Program-made: the position numbers and the translations under genes
Notes under the pieces: model-generated
What the model saw: only the letters and a program-made list of their open reading frames with translations
What the model was told of the DNA's origin: nothing
Databases searched by the model: none
Assembly: GCF_000982825.1 (NCBI RefSeq)
Contig: NZ_CP011047.1
Coordinates: forward strand, 2,852,001 to 2,916,000
Length of the DNA: 64,000 nucleotides
From: Cronobacter sakazakii
GTDB taxonomy: Bacteria; Pseudomonadota; Gammaproteobacteria; Enterobacterales; Enterobacteriaceae
Direction of reading: 5' to 3'
Shown here: positions 1 to 9,330 of the stretch, piece by piece
How the letters are laid out: every line of letters starts with the position of its first letter
Position numbering within the stretch: position 1 is the first letter of the stretch

Positions 1-3
1 GCC

Positions 4-39
4 AAAAAAAAACGCCCACCGGCCGGAGCGCGGTGGGCG
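4..39 (-). terminator. Intrinsic terminator of dsbB
   Basis: The arms cgcccaccg (13-21) and cggtgggcg (31-39) form a 9-bp GC stem. Read on the minus strand the stem is followed by a run of T (complement of the A tract at 4-12). It lies 25 bases past the dsbB stop codon, as expected for a rho-independent terminator. Confidence 0.85.
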
Positions 40-63
40 TGGTGCAGCGCAACTGAGAAGCAC

Positions 64-597
64 TCAGTAGCGGCCGAAAAGATCGCGTTTTTTCGGTTTG
101 AACGCCTGCGCCAGCAGCACCAGCAGGGCAACCACCAGATAAGCGGCGAAAATGCCGATTAACCACTGCGGCATCTCAAGCGTCAGGAAGGACCACTGGC
201 GCTCGGCGCAGTCGCCGCTGGCGACAAACACCTGCGGCAGCCATTTATCGAGCGGCAGCCAGCTCGGGAAACGCGCTGCGAAATCGCAGGTCACAAACGG
301 TGAAGGGTGCAACTGGATGTTTGTGTGCTCAATGGCGAGCATCAGGCCTTTCCAGGCGCTGTAAATCCAGATACCCATCGCCACAAAACGTAACGGGGTT
401 TTCGGTGCAATGGCTCCCACCAGCCCTGCGCCCATTACGCCAAACAGCGCGCAACGTTCATAAATACACAACACGCACGGCTTCAGCATCATGACATGCT
501 GGAACCACAGCGCCACCATTTCCAGCGCGAAAGCGGTAAGCGCCAGCAAAAGCCATGCGCCGCGCCCACGCGAACACTGGTTTAAATATCGCAACAT
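64..597 (-). CDS. dsbB: Disulfide bond formation protein B
   Basis: Inner-membrane quinone reductase that re-oxidises periplasmic DsbA and passes the electrons to ubiquinone or menaquinone. The 177-residue protein has four hydrophobic segments. Both periplasmic cysteine pairs are present: Cys41/Cys44 in KPCVLC and Cys104/Cys130 in the second loop, the same numbering as E. coli DsbB. I chose the ATG at 597 because it gives the usual family length; an upstream in-frame extension to 666 has no family resemblance. It is followed by its own terminator and precedes nhaB in the same orientation, as in E. coli. Confidence 0.97.
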   Translation of the reverse strand: MLRYLNQCSRGRGAWLLLALTAFALEMVALWFQHVMMLKPCVLCIYERCALFGVMGAGLVGAIAPKTPLRFVAMGIWIYSAWKGLMLAIEHTNIQLHPSPFVTCDFAARFPSWLPLDKWLPQVFVASGDCAERQWSFLTLEMPQWLIGIFAAYLVVALLVLLAQAFKPKKRDLFGRY

Positions 598-696
598 AAT
601 GATTATCTCTGCAATCTGCGTTGAACCGGCAGTGTAAACGAAAACGGGTTTGACGCCACTAGCCACATCAAAAATAACGCATTAAACCTCTGCCCA

Positions 697-729
697 TAAA
701 AAGAAAATCGGGCTGCGGGAGCCCGATTT
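697..729 (-). terminator. Intrinsic terminator of nhaB
   Basis: The inverted arms aaatcgggct (704-713) and agcccgattt (720-729) sit directly after the nhaB stop. On the minus strand the hairpin is followed by a T-rich stretch. It separates nhaB from dsbB. Confidence 0.8.
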
Positions 730-733
730 GCGA

Positions 734-2296
734 TTAATGCAGCAGCGCCGTCGTGGCAGGCGTACTCACCCAGCCGCTTTGCAGTAGCCAGTCGGTGAAC
801 GGCACCAGCGTAAACTGTACACAGGCGAGTCCCACCAGCGTCAGTACGATAGTATACGGCAGCGCCATCCAGACCATGCGGCCATAGGAGAGACGGATTA
901 GCGGCGCCAGGGCTGAGGTCAGCAGGAACAGAAACGCCGCCTGGCCGTTTGGCGTGGCGACGGACGGAAGGTTGGTGCCGGTATTGATCGCCACCGCCAG
1001 CATCTCAAACTGTTTCGCGTCGATAACCCCCTGTTGGAGCGCGCTTTTCGCTTCGTTGATATATACCGTGCCAACAAACACATTATCGGAGATAGACGAC
1101 AGCAGGCCGTTGAAAAGATAGAACAGCGACAGCTGGTTATGCGGCGAGGCTTCGAGCACATACGCGATAATCGGCGCGAAGAGATGCTGGTCGATGATAA
1201 CGGCAACCACGGCGAAGAACACTGTCAGCAGGGCGGTAAAGGGCAGCGCTTCGGTAAACGCTTTGCCGATAGCGTGCTCGTCGGTGACGCCGCACAGCGA
1301 CGAGGCGAGAATAATGACCGAAAGACCAATCAGGCCCACTTCCGCCAGATGCAGCGCCAGCGCCGTAATCAGCCACACGCCGATAAGCCCCTGGATTATC
1401 AGTTTCATGGTGTCCTGACGGGTACGCTTCTGGCGGCTCTTGTCATCGTATTCGCGCAGGATCTTACGCACCGGCTCCGGCAGCGGTTCGCCATAGCCGA
1501 ACGATTTGGTTTTCTCCACGAGAATGCAGGTGACGATGCCGCAGATAAAGACCGGCACGCTCACGGGCGCGACGCGCAGCAGGAAGTCGCCGAAGCTCCA
1601 GCCCGCCGCGTGCGCGATAATCAGGTTTTGCGGTTCGCCGACCATCGTCATCACGCCGCCAAGCGCGGTGCCAACGCCCGCGTGCATCATCAGGCTGCGC
1701 AGAAACGCGCGAAAGCGCTCAAGCGTGGCGCGGCGCTCGTCGTCCAGCTGGGCATCATCCACCAGCTCCTGCCCCTCATCACGATTCGACGCGACGCGAT
1801 GGTAGATACCGTAAAAGCCCACCGCCACGCTGATAACCACAGCGACGACCGTCAGCGCGTCGAGGAACGCGGAAAGAAACGCCGCCGCAAAGCAGAATGC
1901 CAGTGAGAGCAGGGTCTTGGAGCGAATGCCCAGCAGCAGGCGGGTGAAAATCAGCAGCAGCAACTGCTTCATAAAGTAAATGCCCGCCACCATGAAAATC
2001 AGCAGCAGTACCACGGCGAGGTTATTCGCCACTTCTTCGCGCACGTGCTCGGCGCTGGTCATCCCGATAAACAGCGCCTCGACGGCCAGCAATCCGCCCG
2101 GCAGCAGGGGGTAACACTTCAGCGCCATCGCCAGCGTGAAGATAAACTCAATCACCAGCAGCCAGCCGGCGGCGAAGGGGCTTACCCAGAAAACCAGAGG
2201 ATTAAGAATCAAAAAGCCAAGTAAACAAAGCTTGTACCAGTCCGGAGATTGTCCTAAAAAGTTACGATACAACGCCCGGCCATATGAAATTTCCAT
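734..2296 (-). CDS. nhaB: Na+/H+ antiporter NhaB
   Basis: Electrogenic sodium/proton antiporter of the inner membrane, used for sodium export and pH homeostasis. The 520-residue product is close to the 513 residues of E. coli NhaB and shows about twelve hydrophobic segments separated by short charged loops. The N-terminus MEISYGRALYRNFLGQSPDWY is the family's typical opening. It is divergent from fadR, with about 210 bp between the two start codons, which is the enterobacterial arrangement. I see nothing unusual in frame or length. Confidence 0.96.
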   Translation of the reverse strand: MEISYGRALYRNFLGQSPDWYKLCLLGFLILNPLVFWVSPFAAGWLLVIEFIFTLAMALKCYPLLPGGLLAVEALFIGMTSAEHVREEVANNLAVVLLLIFMVAGIYFMKQLLLLIFTRLLLGIRSKTLLSLAFCFAAAFLSAFLDALTVVAVVISVAVGFYGIYHRVASNRDEGQELVDDAQLDDERRATLERFRAFLRSLMMHAGVGTALGGVMTMVGEPQNLIIAHAAGWSFGDFLLRVAPVSVPVFICGIVTCILVEKTKSFGYGEPLPEPVRKILREYDDKSRQKRTRQDTMKLIIQGLIGVWLITALALHLAEVGLIGLSVIILASSLCGVTDEHAIGKAFTEALPFTALLTVFFAVVAVIIDQHLFAPIIAYVLEASPHNQLSLFYLFNGLLSSISDNVFVGTVYINEAKSALQQGVIDAKQFEMLAVAINTGTNLPSVATPNGQAAFLFLLTSALAPLIRLSYGRMVWMALPYTIVLTLVGLACVQFTLVPFTDWLLQSGWVSTPATTALLH

Positions 2297-2507
2297 GCCA
2301 TGATCCTTTACGGTTATTTTTCGTTAACATGTCAGGGTACCCGGCAGTGGTGCGGCAATCAAGCCGCAGGCGCGTATGGCGGGCCGGTGGGGATTGTTAA
2401 AAACCGAACCACGATCCCTTTTTTTACATTTCGTCATGCTATCTGCGCCCCGGCGCGTCTGGTATGATGAGTGAATTTTGCATCTCAGGTGTATTGGAAA
2501 GCTCATT

Positions 2508-3227
2508 ATGGTGATTAAGGCGCAGAGCCCGGCGGGTTTCGCGGAAGAGTACATTATTGAAAGCATCTGGAATAACCGCTTCCCTCCGGGATCTATTCTG
2601 CCTGCTGAACGCGAACTCTCTGAACTGATTGGCGTGACGCGCACCACCCTGCGCGAAGTGTTACAGCGCCTGGCGCGCGACGGCTGGCTGACTATCCAGC
2701 ACGGTAAGCCTACGAAAGTAAACAACTTCTGGGAAACCTCAGGCCTCAATATTCTCGAAACGCTGGCGCGTCTCGACCACGAAAGCGTCCCGCAGCTTAT
2801 CGACAACCTGCTTTCCGTGCGCACCAACATCGCGACGATTTTTATTCGTACCGCGTTGCGTATGCACCCGGAGCGCGCGCGTGAAGTGCTCGCGACGGCG
2901 GATGAAGTGGAAGATCACGCAGACGCTTTCGCGGAGCTCGATTACAACATTTTCCGCGGTCTGGCGTTCGCCTCCGGCAACCCTATCTACGGGCTGATTC
3001 TCAACGGCATGAAAGGGCTCTATACCCGCATTGGCCGTCACTATTTCTCTAATCCGGAAGCGCGTAGCCTGGCGCTGGGCTTCTACCATAAGCTCGGCAC
3101 GCTCTCGCGCGAAGGGCAGCACGATCAGGTCTACGACGTGGTGCGTACTTACGGCCGTGAAAGTGGCGAGATCTGGCACCGGATGCAGAAAAACCTGCCG
3201 GGCGATCTGGCGATGCACAGCCGTTAA
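2508..3227 (+). CDS. fadR: Fatty acid metabolism regulator FadR
   Basis: GntR-family regulator that represses fad beta-oxidation genes and activates fabA/fabB; long-chain acyl-CoA releases it from DNA. The 239-residue protein carries the N-terminal winged helix with recognition segment LSELIGVTRTTLREVLQRL (about residues 34-52), followed by the all-helical acyl-CoA binding domain. The ATG at 2508 gives the standard start MVIKAQSPAGFAEEYI; an earlier in-frame ATG at 2478 would add ten residues the family lacks. It is monocistronic, with a strong terminator immediately downstream. Confidence 0.97.
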   Translation: MVIKAQSPAGFAEEYIIESIWNNRFPPGSILPAERELSELIGVTRTTLREVLQRLARDGWLTIQHGKPTKVNNFWETSGLNILETLARLDHESVPQLIDNLLSVRTNIATIFIRTALRMHPERAREVLATADEVEDHADAFAELDYNIFRGLAFASGNPIYGLILNGMKGLYTRIGRHYFSNPEARSLALGFYHKLGTLSREGQHDQVYDVVRTYGRESGEIWHRMQKNLPGDLAMHSR

Positions 3228-3243
3228 GGCATGACGCAAACAT

Positions 3244-3273
3244 AAAAAAGGCTTCCTTCGGGAAGCCTTTTTT
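3244..3273. terminator. Bidirectional terminator between fadR and ycgB
   Basis: A nearly perfect palindrome, aaaaaaggcttcc (3244-3256) and ggaagcctttttt (3261-3273), has a ttcg loop. The A/T tracts at both ends let it serve the convergent fadR (+) and ycgB (-). Confidence 0.9.
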
Positions 3274-3287
3274 GTTGAACGCAGGTG

Positions 3288-4823
3288 TCAGAGCGTATTG
3301 ATGCGCGGCGGGCAGCGCTCCAGCAGTTCTACGCTGCCGTCTTCGTTCTGCTGCTCCAGCAGCACGTCGAAGCCCCACAGGCGATGCACATGTTTCAGCA
3401 CTTCGCGGCGGCCTTTGTCGAGCGGCGCGCGATGCTGGGGAATGTAGCGCAGCGTCAGCGCGCGATCGCCGCGCAGGTTAACGTTCCACACCTGAATATT
3501 CGGCTCCAGGTTACTGAGATTGTACTGGGCCGACAGCTCATTACGAATCGACCGGTAGCCCTCTTCATTGTGAATCGCCTCAATTTCCAGATAGTTGTTG
3601 CGATCGTCATCCAGCACCGTAAAAAAGCGGAAATCGCGCATCACTTTCGGCGACAGGAACTGGCTGATAAAGCTCTCATCTTTGAAGTCGCGCATCGCGA
3701 AATGCAGGGTTTCCAGCCAGTCGGAGCCGGCGATATCCGGGAACCAGTGGCGGTCTTCGTCGGTCGGGTTCTGGCAGATACGCTTGATGTCCTGGAACAT
3801 AGCGAAGCCGAGCGCATACGGGTTAATACCGCTGTACCACTGGCTGTTATAGGGCGGCTGGAATACCACGTTGGTGTGGCTGTGTAAAAATTCCAGCATA
3901 AAGCGCTCGGTCACTTTTCCTTCATCATAGAGATGGTTCAGGATGGTGTAGTGCCAGAACGTCGCCCAGCCTTCGTTCATCACCTGCGTCTGTTTCTGCG
4001 GGTAAAAATACTGGCTCACCTTCCGCACGATGCGCAGGATCTCGCGCTGCCACGGCTCCAGCAGCGGGGCGTTCTTCTCCATAAAGTAGAGCAGGTTTTC
4101 CTGCGGCTCGGCCGGGAAGCGGTGGTGCGCCTCGACGGCTTTCTCCTCTTCTCGACGTGGCAACGTGCGCCACAGCATATTGACCTGGCTTTGCAGATAC
4201 TCTTCGCGGCTTTTCTGGCGCGCTTTCTCTTCCTGGAGCGAGATCTTCTGCGGGCGTTTATAACGATCCACGCCGTAATTCATCAGCGCGTGGCACGAAT
4301 CCAGCAGCTTCTCGACTTCATCAACGCCGTAGCGCTCTTCACACTCGGTGATGTAGTGACGGGCGAAAATCAGGTAATCGACAATCGAGCTGGCGTCGGT
4401 CCAGCTGCGGAACAGATAATTATTTTTGAAAAACGAGTTGTGGCCGTAACAGGCGTGCGCCATTACCAGCGCCTGCATGGTAATGGTGTTCTCTTCCATC
4501 AGATACGCGATACACGGATTGGAATTAATCACGATTTCATAGGCCAGCCCTTGCTGCCCATGCTTGTAGAGCCGCTCGGTCTCGATGAATTTCTTACCAA
4601 ACGACCAGTGCGGGTAGTTAATCGGCATCCCGACGCTGGAGTATGCATCCATCATCTGTTCGGAGGTGATTATCTCAATCTGATGCGGGTAAGTGTCCAG
4701 CCGGTAGAGTTTCGCCACGCGATCGATTTCAGCGAGATAGACATCCAGCAGCTCAAATGTCCAGTCCGGCCCGTCGCTCAGACGTTGGGTATCCTTTTTC
4801 AGGGAATCAGTTACGGTAGCCAT
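3288..4823 (-). CDS. ycgB: SpoVR family protein YcgB
   Basis: 511-residue member of the SpoVR/YcgB family. In Bacillus, SpoVR is involved in spore cortex formation; the enterobacterial protein is a stress-associated protein without a defined enzymatic activity. The sequence is highly conserved, for example DGPDWTFELLDVYL near the N-terminus and many His/Tyr-rich segments (AHACYGHNSFF, EGWATFWHYTI). The start at 4823 (MATVTDSLKKD) matches the family length; an ATG at 4853 would add ten residues. Convergent with fadR. Its function in this organism cannot be read from sequence. Confidence 0.93.
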   Translation of the reverse strand: MATVTDSLKKDTQRLSDGPDWTFELLDVYLAEIDRVAKLYRLDTYPHQIEIITSEQMMDAYSSVGMPINYPHWSFGKKFIETERLYKHGQQGLAYEIVINSNPCIAYLMEENTITMQALVMAHACYGHNSFFKNNYLFRSWTDASSIVDYLIFARHYITECEERYGVDEVEKLLDSCHALMNYGVDRYKRPQKISLQEEKARQKSREEYLQSQVNMLWRTLPRREEEKAVEAHHRFPAEPQENLLYFMEKNAPLLEPWQREILRIVRKVSQYFYPQKQTQVMNEGWATFWHYTILNHLYDEGKVTERFMLEFLHSHTNVVFQPPYNSQWYSGINPYALGFAMFQDIKRICQNPTDEDRHWFPDIAGSDWLETLHFAMRDFKDESFISQFLSPKVMRDFRFFTVLDDDRNNYLEIEAIHNEEGYRSIRNELSAQYNLSNLEPNIQVWNVNLRGDRALTLRYIPQHRAPLDKGRREVLKHVHRLWGFDVLLEQQNEDGSVELLERCPPRINTL

Positions 4824-5146
4824 CAGCGCGCCCTCATTGTTAGCGGCTCTCATCCGGGGAGAGCCTTAATTTCAAGCATAGATCACCCCCGACTTATCAG
4901 CGCCACGGCAAAAATTTTTTCTGCGCGATTTCCTGAGCCCACCTGTCGGTAAATGACAGGTATCGCAGCATTTTATTTTGTCGGAATGGGAAGGGAGGCA
5001 GGAGATCCTGAAAGCGCTATCCCCGCTGTGGCGGGGAAAGTTGTGAGTCGGTTCACCATAAAAAAGCCATATGTTGAATAATATTTTCTTCTGGGTTATC
5101 AATTTGTAATCAGTTAATTATTCTTTAGCCTGAGAAGGAAGAGGAC
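4824..5146. other. Divergent ycgB/dadA intergenic region
   Basis: The 323 bp between two divergent genes contain no credible open reading frame. The right part holds the dadA promoter with a CRP site (described separately). The left part must hold the ycgB promoter, but I see no clear hexamers there. Confidence 0.7.
5042..5091 (+). promoter_or_regulatory. dadA promoter with class II-type CRP site
   Basis: The 16-mer tgtgagtcggttcacc (5042-5057) matches the CRP consensus TGTGA-N6-TCACA at 9 of 10 defined positions. A TAATAT -10 element lies at 5079-5084, predicting a start near 5091 and placing the CRP site at about -41.5, the class II position. Catabolite control of dad genes is known in E. 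coli; the exact start here is inferred. Confidence 0.7.
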
Positions 5147-6445
5147 ATGCATGTAGTCGTGCTGGGGAGTGGAGTTGTCGGCGTCGCCAGCGCCTGGTAT
5201 TTACGCCAGGCGGGGCACGAAGTGACGGTGATCGATCGCGAGCCGGGCCCGGCGCTGGAAACCAGCGCCGCCAACGCCGGCCAGATCTCGCCCGGTTATG
5301 CAGCGCCCTGGGCTGCGCCCGGCGTGCCGCTGAAAGCCATCAAGTGGATGTTCCAGCGTCACGCGCCGCTGGCCATCAGCCTTGACGGCACGCATTTTCA
5401 GCTCAAGTGGATGTGGCAGATGCTGCGTAACTGCGACACCCGCCACTACATGCAGAATAAAGGCCGTATGGTGCGTCTCGCGGAATACAGCCGCGACTGC
5501 TTAAAAGCGCTGCGCGAATCCACCGGTATTCAGTATGAAGGCCGTCAGGGCGGGACGCTGCAACTGTTCCGCACCGAGCAGCAGTATGAAAACGCCTCGC
5601 ACGATATCGCGGTGCTGGAAAGCGAAGGCGTGCCGTTCCGCCTGCTGAAAGCCGCTGAGCTGGCGCAGGTTGAACCGGCGCTGGCGGACGTGGCGCATAA
5701 ACTCACCGGCGGGCTGCAACTGCCGAACGACGAAACCGGCGACTGCCAGCTTTTCACCACGCGCCTCGCGCAGATGGCGGAAGCGGCAGGCGTGGTGTTC
5801 CGTTACAACACGCCGGTGGACAGACTGCTCTCGGAAGGCCAGCGCATTTACGGCGTGAAGTGCGGCGATGAAGTCATCAAAGCCGATGGCTATGTGATGG
5901 CGTTCGGATCCTATTCCACCGCTATGCTCAAAGGCATCGTGGATATTCCGGTCTACCCGCTGAAGGGCTACTCGCTCACTATCCCGATTGCCGACGAAAC
6001 CGGCGCGCCGGTCTCCACTGTGCTCGATGAAACCTATAAAATCGCTATTACGCGCTTTGATAACCGCATCCGCGTTGGCGGTATGGCCGAAATTGTCGGC
6101 TTTAATACCGAGCTTTTGAAACCGCGTCAGGAGACGCTGGAAATGGTCGTGCGCGATCTCTACCCGCGCGGCGGCCATATCGAACAGGCGAAATTCTGGA
6201 CCGGCCTGCGCCCGATGACGCCGGACGGCACGCCGGTGGTCGGGCGCACCGAATTTAAAAACCTGTGGCTCAATACCGGCCACGGTACGCTCGGCTGGAC
6301 GATGGCCTGCGGCTCCGGGCAGCTTCTGAGCGATATTATCTCCGGCCGCACGCCCGCGATTCCGTTTGAAGATCTGTCAGTCGCCCGTTACGCGCCAGGC
6401 TTTACGCCGTCGTCCTCCCACCGCCTGCACGGCGCGCACCCCTGA
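5147..6445 (+). CDS. dadA: D-amino acid dehydrogenase
   Basis: Membrane-associated FAD enzyme that oxidises D-alanine (and other D-amino acids) to the keto acid and ammonia, feeding electrons to the respiratory chain. The 432-residue product starts with the Rossmann motif VVLGSGVVGVASAWYL (about residues 4-19). The DAO-family C-terminal segment ending GHGTLGWTMACGSG is also present. A good ribosome site (gaaggaagagga) precedes the ATG at 5147. It forms an operon with dadX, 12 bp downstream, so that L-alanine is racemised and then degraded. Confidence 0.97.
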   Translation: MHVVVLGSGVVGVASAWYLRQAGHEVTVIDREPGPALETSAANAGQISPGYAAPWAAPGVPLKAIKWMFQRHAPLAISLDGTHFQLKWMWQMLRNCDTRHYMQNKGRMVRLAEYSRDCLKALRESTGIQYEGRQGGTLQLFRTEQQYENASHDIAVLESEGVPFRLLKAAELAQVEPALADVAHKLTGGLQLPNDETGDCQLFTTRLAQMAEAAGVVFRYNTPVDRLLSEGQRIYGVKCGDEVIKADGYVMAFGSYSTAMLKGIVDIPVYPLKGYSLTIPIADETGAPVSTVLDETYKIAITRFDNRIRVGGMAEIVGFNTELLKPRQETLEMVVRDLYPRGGHIEQAKFWTGLRPMTPDGTPVVGRTEFKNLWLNTGHGTLGWTMACGSGQLLSDIISGRTPAIPFEDLSVARYAPGFTPSSSHRLHGAHP

Positions 6446-6457
6446 TAAGGAACCCGC

Positions 6458-7528
6458 ATGTCTCGTCCGATACAGGCGAGCCTGGATTTGCAGGCTCTGC
6501 GTCACAACCTGGAGGTAGTGCGCCGCGCGGCACCCCGGTCGCGCGTCTGGTCAGTGGTCAAGGCGAACGCCTACGGCCACGGGCTTGATCGCGTCTGGTC
6601 GGCGCTCGGTGCCACCGACGGTTTTGCCATGCTCAATCTGGAAGAAGCCATTTTGCTGCGCGAGCGCGGCTGGAAGGGGCCGATTCTGATGCTGGAAGGC
6701 TTTTTCCACGCCGATGAGCTGCCGCTGTTTGATAAATACCGGCTCACCACCAGCGTGCACAGCAACTGGCAGTTAAAGGCGCTGGCGGAGGCGAAGCTGA
6801 ACGCGCCGCTGGATGTCTATCTCAAAATCAACAGCGGCATGAACCGTCTGGGTTTTGTACCGGAGCGGGTGCACACCATCTGGCAGCAGCTGAAAGCGAT
6901 TGCCAACGTGGGGCAGATAACGCTGATGGCGCACTTCGCCGATGCCGACCGCCCGGATGGTATCGATGCGGCGATGGTGCGCATTGAGCAGGCGGCGGAA
7001 GGCATCGACGCGCCGCGTTCGCTCGCGAACTCCGCCGCCGCGCTCTGGCACCCGCAGGCGCACTTTGACTGGGTTCGTCCTGGCATCGTGCTCTACGGCG
7101 CGTCGCCGAGCGGGCAGTGGCGCGATATCGCCACCAGCGGCCTGCAGCCGGTGATGACGCTGAAAAGCGAGATTATCGGCGTGCAGACGCTCAAGCCGGG
7201 CGATACCGTGGGTTACGGCAGCCGTTACCGCGCCGCTGGCGAACAGCGTATCGGCATTGTAGCGGGCGGTTACGCTGACGGGTATCCGCGTCATGCGCCG
7301 GACGGCACGCCAGTGCTGGTGGATGGCGTGCGTACCGGCATTGTCGGCACTGTCTCGATGGATATGCTGGCAGTCGATCTCACGCCTTGTCCGCAGGCAG
7401 GCATCGGCAGCCCGGTGGAGCTGTGGGGCAACGAGATTAAAATTGACGATGTCGCCGCGGCCTGCGGCACTATCGGCTATGAGCTGATGTGCGCGCTGGC
7501 GCCGCGCGTGCCGGTCAGCACGCGCTAA
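6458..7528 (+). CDS. dadX: Catabolic alanine racemase
   Basis: PLP enzyme interconverting L- and D-alanine, the first step of L-alanine catabolism by DadA. The PLP lysine is Lys35 in VVKANAYGHG and the second catalytic base is Tyr253 in VGYGSRYRA, both in the usual places. The 356-residue length matches E. coli DadX. The ATG is 12 bp after the dadA stop with aagga as the ribosome site, so it is probably co-transcribed and shares the CRP-controlled promoter. Confidence 0.97.
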   Translation: MSRPIQASLDLQALRHNLEVVRRAAPRSRVWSVVKANAYGHGLDRVWSALGATDGFAMLNLEEAILLRERGWKGPILMLEGFFHADELPLFDKYRLTTSVHSNWQLKALAEAKLNAPLDVYLKINSGMNRLGFVPERVHTIWQQLKAIANVGQITLMAHFADADRPDGIDAAMVRIEQAAEGIDAPRSLANSAAALWHPQAHFDWVRPGIVLYGASPSGQWRDIATSGLQPVMTLKSEIIGVQTLKPGDTVGYGSRYRAAGEQRIGIVAGGYADGYPRHAPDGTPVLVDGVRTGIVGTVSMDMLAVDLTPCPQAGIGSPVELWGNEIKIDDVAAACGTIGYELMCALAPRVPVSTR

Positions 7529-7546
7529 ACGCGTCATACCGGCGAT

Positions 7547-7577
7547 AAAAAAGGGAAACCCGCGGTTTCCCTTTTTC
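7547..7577. terminator. Bidirectional terminator between dadX and cvrA
   Basis: The arms aaaagggaaacc (7549-7560) and ggtttccctttt (7564-7575) lie between two convergent genes, with A/T tracts on both sides. Confidence 0.88.
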
Positions 7578-7599
7578 TTTTCTACCACGCTATAACGTC

Positions 7600-9330
7600 T
7601 TACTCGTCGCTGTCCTCGGCGACTTTCAGACCGATGCGGCGGATCTGGTTATTCTCTTTCTCCGCCACCGTCCACGTCATGCCTGCAAAATCCACCTGGT
7701 CGCCCACGACAGGCGCGGCACCAATCAGCGCCAGCACCACTTCACCAATGGTGCGGTTTTGATCCACCGCCGACTGGTCATCCAGCCCGTAGATAAACGC
7801 CACGTCGGAGAATTTCGTGTCCGCTTCGAGGATAAAATCGCCGAAGAAACGCTGGTCGAGCGCCACCGGCGGCGACTGGCTGAACAGCTTGCCGAGCGCA
7901 GGCAGGTCACGTTCGCGGCCAATCACGCACAGCACGTCGCCTTCACGCAGCCGGGTGCTGCCGGTCGGGTGCATCAGCTGGTTTTCACGAAACAGCGCCG
8001 CGATGCGCGTCTCTTTCGGCATGTGGAGGTCGCGTAGCGCCGCGCCGACGCACCATTTATCGGCGCTCAGTTGATAAACAAACTGCTCCCACGGGTTTTC
8101 CGGGTGAATATCCAGCCCCACGCGCGACTGCGGACGGCCCACTTCCGGCACCACCACTTTGGCCTTTTTCGCGGCCCAGCCGAGCGTCGTTCCCTGGAAG
8201 AGCAGCGACACCAGCACCACGAAAAATGCCACATCGAAAAACAGATTCGCGCGCGGCAAACCGGCCATCATCGGGAAGACCGCAAGGATAATCGGCACTG
8301 CGCCGCGCAGGCCCACCCAGCTGATAAACACGCGCTCACGCAGCGTAAACCCGCGAAACGGCAGCAGTCCGGTAAAAATAGAGAGCGGGCGGGCGACGAA
8401 AATCATCCACAGCGACAGCAGCAGCGCCGGAATGGCGATGGGCAGCAGATGTGACGGTGTCACCAGCAGGCCGAGCACCAGGAACATGCCAATCTGCGCA
8501 AGCCAGGCGAGGCCGTCGAACGTTTGCTGAATGCCGTAGCGGTTGCGAATAGGCTTATTACCCAGCACAAAACCGCACAGATAGACTGCGAGAATGCCGC
8601 TGCCATCCAGCGCGGTGGTTACGGAGAACACCATGATGCCGCCGCTTAACGCCAGTAGCGGATAAAGCCCGGAGGGCAGCGGAATACGGTTAATGGTTTT
8701 TAAAAGCAGCCAGCCGCCGCCAAGGCCAATAAGTATCCCGAGCCCGAACTGCTGAATGATATGCACCAGGAACAGCCAGCTCAGCGCGGTCTGATGCTCC
8801 TGAATCATCGAAATCAGCGTGATGGTGAGAAACACCGCCATCGGATCGTTACTGCCGGACTCAATCTCAAGCGTTGAGCTGACACGCTCGTTCAGGCCTT
8901 TGCCGCCGAGCAGCGAGAAAACCGCTGCGGCGTCGGTAGAGCCGACTATCGCGCCAATCAGTAACCCTTCCATGATGTCCAGATGGAACAGCCATGCGGC
9001 GGCCATGCCGGTCAGCCCGGAAGTAATCAGCACCCCGACCGTGGCGAGCGACAGCGCAGGGCCGAGGGCCACTTTAAAGGAGCTGGCCTGAGTGCGCATC
9101 CCGCCATCCAGCAGGATGACGGCCAGCGCCAGGTTACTTATCAGATACGCGAAAGGGTAGTTGTCAAACGGAATTCCGCCCACGCCATCCACGCCCGCAA
9201 GCATGCCGATAGCCAGGAAAATCACCAGAATGGGGATACCAAGACGTGACGAGAATGAACTTAACAGGATACTGCAGGTGACCAGTACCGAACCCAGAAT
9301 AAAAAGACTAATTATCGTCCCGGCGTCCAA
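7600..9330 (-). CDS. cvrA: K+/H+ antiporter NhaP2 (CvrA)
   Basis: CPA1-type cation/proton antiporter of the inner membrane. The first ~390 residues form about twelve membrane segments with the family motif WVGLRGAVPIILA. They are followed by a cytosolic TrkA-C-like (RCK C-terminal) domain (about 400-480) and a CorC/HlyC-associated C-terminal domain. The 576 residues are close to E. coli CvrA (578). In E. coli ldcA lies directly beyond its 5' end; here about 7.6 kb of other DNA intervenes before ldcA. Confidence 0.94.
   Translation of the reverse strand: MDAGTIISLFILGSVLVTCSILLSSFSSRLGIPILVIFLAIGMLAGVDGVGGIPFDNYPFAYLISNLALAVILLDGGMRTQASSFKVALGPALSLATVGVLITSGLTGMAAAWLFHLDIMEGLLIGAIVGSTDAAAVFSLLGGKGLNERVSSTLEIESGSNDPMAVFLTITLISMIQEHQTALSWLFLVHIIQQFGLGILIGLGGGWLLLKTINRIPLPSGLYPLLALSGGIMVFSVTTALDGSGILAVYLCGFVLGNKPIRNRYGIQQTFDGLAWLAQIGMFLVLGLLVTPSHLLPIAIPALLLSLWMIFVARPLSIFTGLLPFRGFTLRERVFISWVGLRGAVPIILAVFPMMAGLPRANLFFDVAFFVVLVSLLFQGTTLGWAAKKAKVVVPEVGRPQSRVGLDIHPENPWEQFVYQLSADKWCVGAALRDLHMPKETRIAALFRENQLMHPTGSTRLREGDVLCVIGRERDLPALGKLFSQSPPVALDQRFFGDFILEADTKFSDVAFIYGLDDQSAVDQNRTIGEVVLALIGAAPVVGDQVDFAGMTWTVAEKENNQIRRIGLKVAEDSDE

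Noticed and set aside
1034..1906. 290-codon frame antisense to nhaB
   Set aside because: Arg/His-rich shadow typical of GC-rich genes; nhaB itself is unambiguous. The same applies to the long antisense frames opposite ycgB, treA and the nas genes.
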